Assembly: GCA_958435885.1 (NCBI GenBank)
Contig: CAUBHZ010000152.1
Location: 1-5,397, forward strand
Reading direction: 5' to 3'
DNA: 5,397 nt
Origin: an uncultured Intestinimonas sp.
GTDB taxonomy: Bacteria; Bacillota_A; Clostridia; Oscillospirales; Oscillospiraceae
Below the pieces are notes generated by a model that was not told the origin of the DNA, did not search any database, and saw only the letters and a list, made by a program, of their open reading frames with translations. The position numbers and the translations under genes are program-made. Below are positions 4,813 to 5,397 of this stretch, one piece after another. Numbering within the stretch: position 1 is the first letter of the stretch; every line of letters begins with the position of its first letter.

Positions 4813-5397
4813 TCAATCCACCAGCTTGTCCAGCTCCTTGATGTGCTCGGTCTGGCTGGCGATCTTATGGCCGGCCTGCTTGGCGTAGAGGCCCACCATG
4901 GTCTGGGACTTCTTGATGGCCTGCATGGTGCCGGCGCCGGCCACGCAGCCGCCGGGACAGGCCATGCCCTCCAGCAGGTAGCCGGGATACTTGCCGGCCA
5001 CGGCGTCCTGGAGCATCTTGCGGCACTCCCGCAGGCCCTCGGCGCCGGTAACCTTGACCTCCTTGTCGGGGTAGCGGTCCTTGATGACGTTCACCACGGC
5101 CTTGGCCACACCGCCGGACACGGCGAAGTTCCGGCCGTCGGTGGAGGCGTCGTTGACGCCGTTGGGGTCCTCCTCGATGTTCTCCAGGTCCACGTGCCTG
5201 GCGTCGAAGATGCCGTCCATCTCCTCAAAGGTAAGGACGAAGTCCACCTCGCTGCGGACGCTCTTGCGCATGGCCTCCAGCTTTTTGGCGGCGCAGGGCC
5301 CGATGAAGACCACCTTGGCATTGGGGTACTCGTGCTTGATGAGCCGGGCGGTGAGGGTCATGGGGGTGAGGGCCATGGAGATGCAGTTGGCGTGGTC
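4813..5397 (-). CDS. [FeFe]-hydrogenase large-subunit-type protein, C-terminal part
   Basis: The frame is open to the right edge; 194 codons are present and the N-terminus is missing, so the internal ATG at 5376 is not the start. The family is the iron-only hydrogenase large subunit C-terminal domain, which holds the H-cluster that interconverts protons and H2 or, in sensory members, reads H2. Numbering from the window edge, motif L2 is GPCAAKKLE with cluster cysteine C35. Motif L3 is EGMACPGGC with C147 and C151. SGGV at about 94-97 fits the conserved SGGV/TGGV segment. Against the usual L2 (MPCxxK) and L3 tail (GGGQP), the methionine before PC is glycine and the tail is AGAGTM. This points away from the canonical H2-evolving group A and toward sensory or other non-A groups (inference). 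Motif L1 and the proton-transfer cysteine are outside the window. The coding region has a strongly selected codon pattern (AAG, GTC, GAG, AAC), suggesting good expression. Confidence 0.88.
   Translation of the reverse strand, partial: DHANCISMALTPMTLTARLIKHEYPNAKVVFIGPCAAKKLEAMRKSVRSEVDFVLTFEEMDGIFDARHVDLENIEEDPNGVNDASTDGRNFAVSGGVAKAVVNVIKDRYPDKEVKVTGAEGLRECRKMLQDAVAGKYPGYLLEGMACPGGCVAGAGTMQAIKKSQTMVGLYAKQAGHKIASQTEHIKELDKLVD

Overview
This is a GC-rich window that looks like chromosomal DNA from a spore-forming Clostridia member. The Oscillospiraceae neighbourhood (Flavonifractor or Lawsonibacter-like) is my inference from three things: the sporulation genes yqfC, yqfD and ylbJ, an [FeFe]-hydrogenase-type gene, and high GC with strong Shine-Dalgarno sequences. 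There is no sign of a mobile element, CRISPR array, tRNA or rRNA. The window is densely coding and has no gene-free stretch longer than about 90 bases.

Layout from left to right. Bases 1-1645 hold, on the minus strand, the conserved sporulation cluster yqfC - yqfD - phoH. Only the first 27 codons of phoH fall inside the window, and it starts at TTG. Upstream of yqfC lies an intrinsic terminator that closes a YgjP-type zinc metallopeptidase gene (1726-2295, minus). That gene is divergent from ylbJ (2372-3553, plus), which encodes a polytopic sporulation membrane protein. Overlapping the ylbJ stop codon is a sigma-A-like promoter for a 69-residue cysteine-rich protein (3615-3824, plus), which ends at a strong bidirectional terminator. 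Convergent to it is a 282-residue protein of unknown function (3873-4721, minus). The right edge (4813-5397, minus) carries the C-terminal part of an [FeFe]-hydrogenase large-subunit-type protein whose N-terminus lies outside the window.

How the genes fit together. YqfC and YqfD act in sporulation in the mother cell, and YlbJ is a sporulation membrane protein, so the left two thirds read as sporulation core genes flanking a housekeeping-type peptidase. The hydrogenase fragment and the unknown 282-residue gene point the same way, but a terminator-like inverted repeat and a candidate promoter separate them, so they are probably not one operon.

Most of the window is ordinary core genome. The parts most worth a second look are the cysteine-rich small protein, the unrecognised 282-residue protein with two possible PH-like halves, and the non-canonical H-cluster motifs of the hydrogenase fragment.
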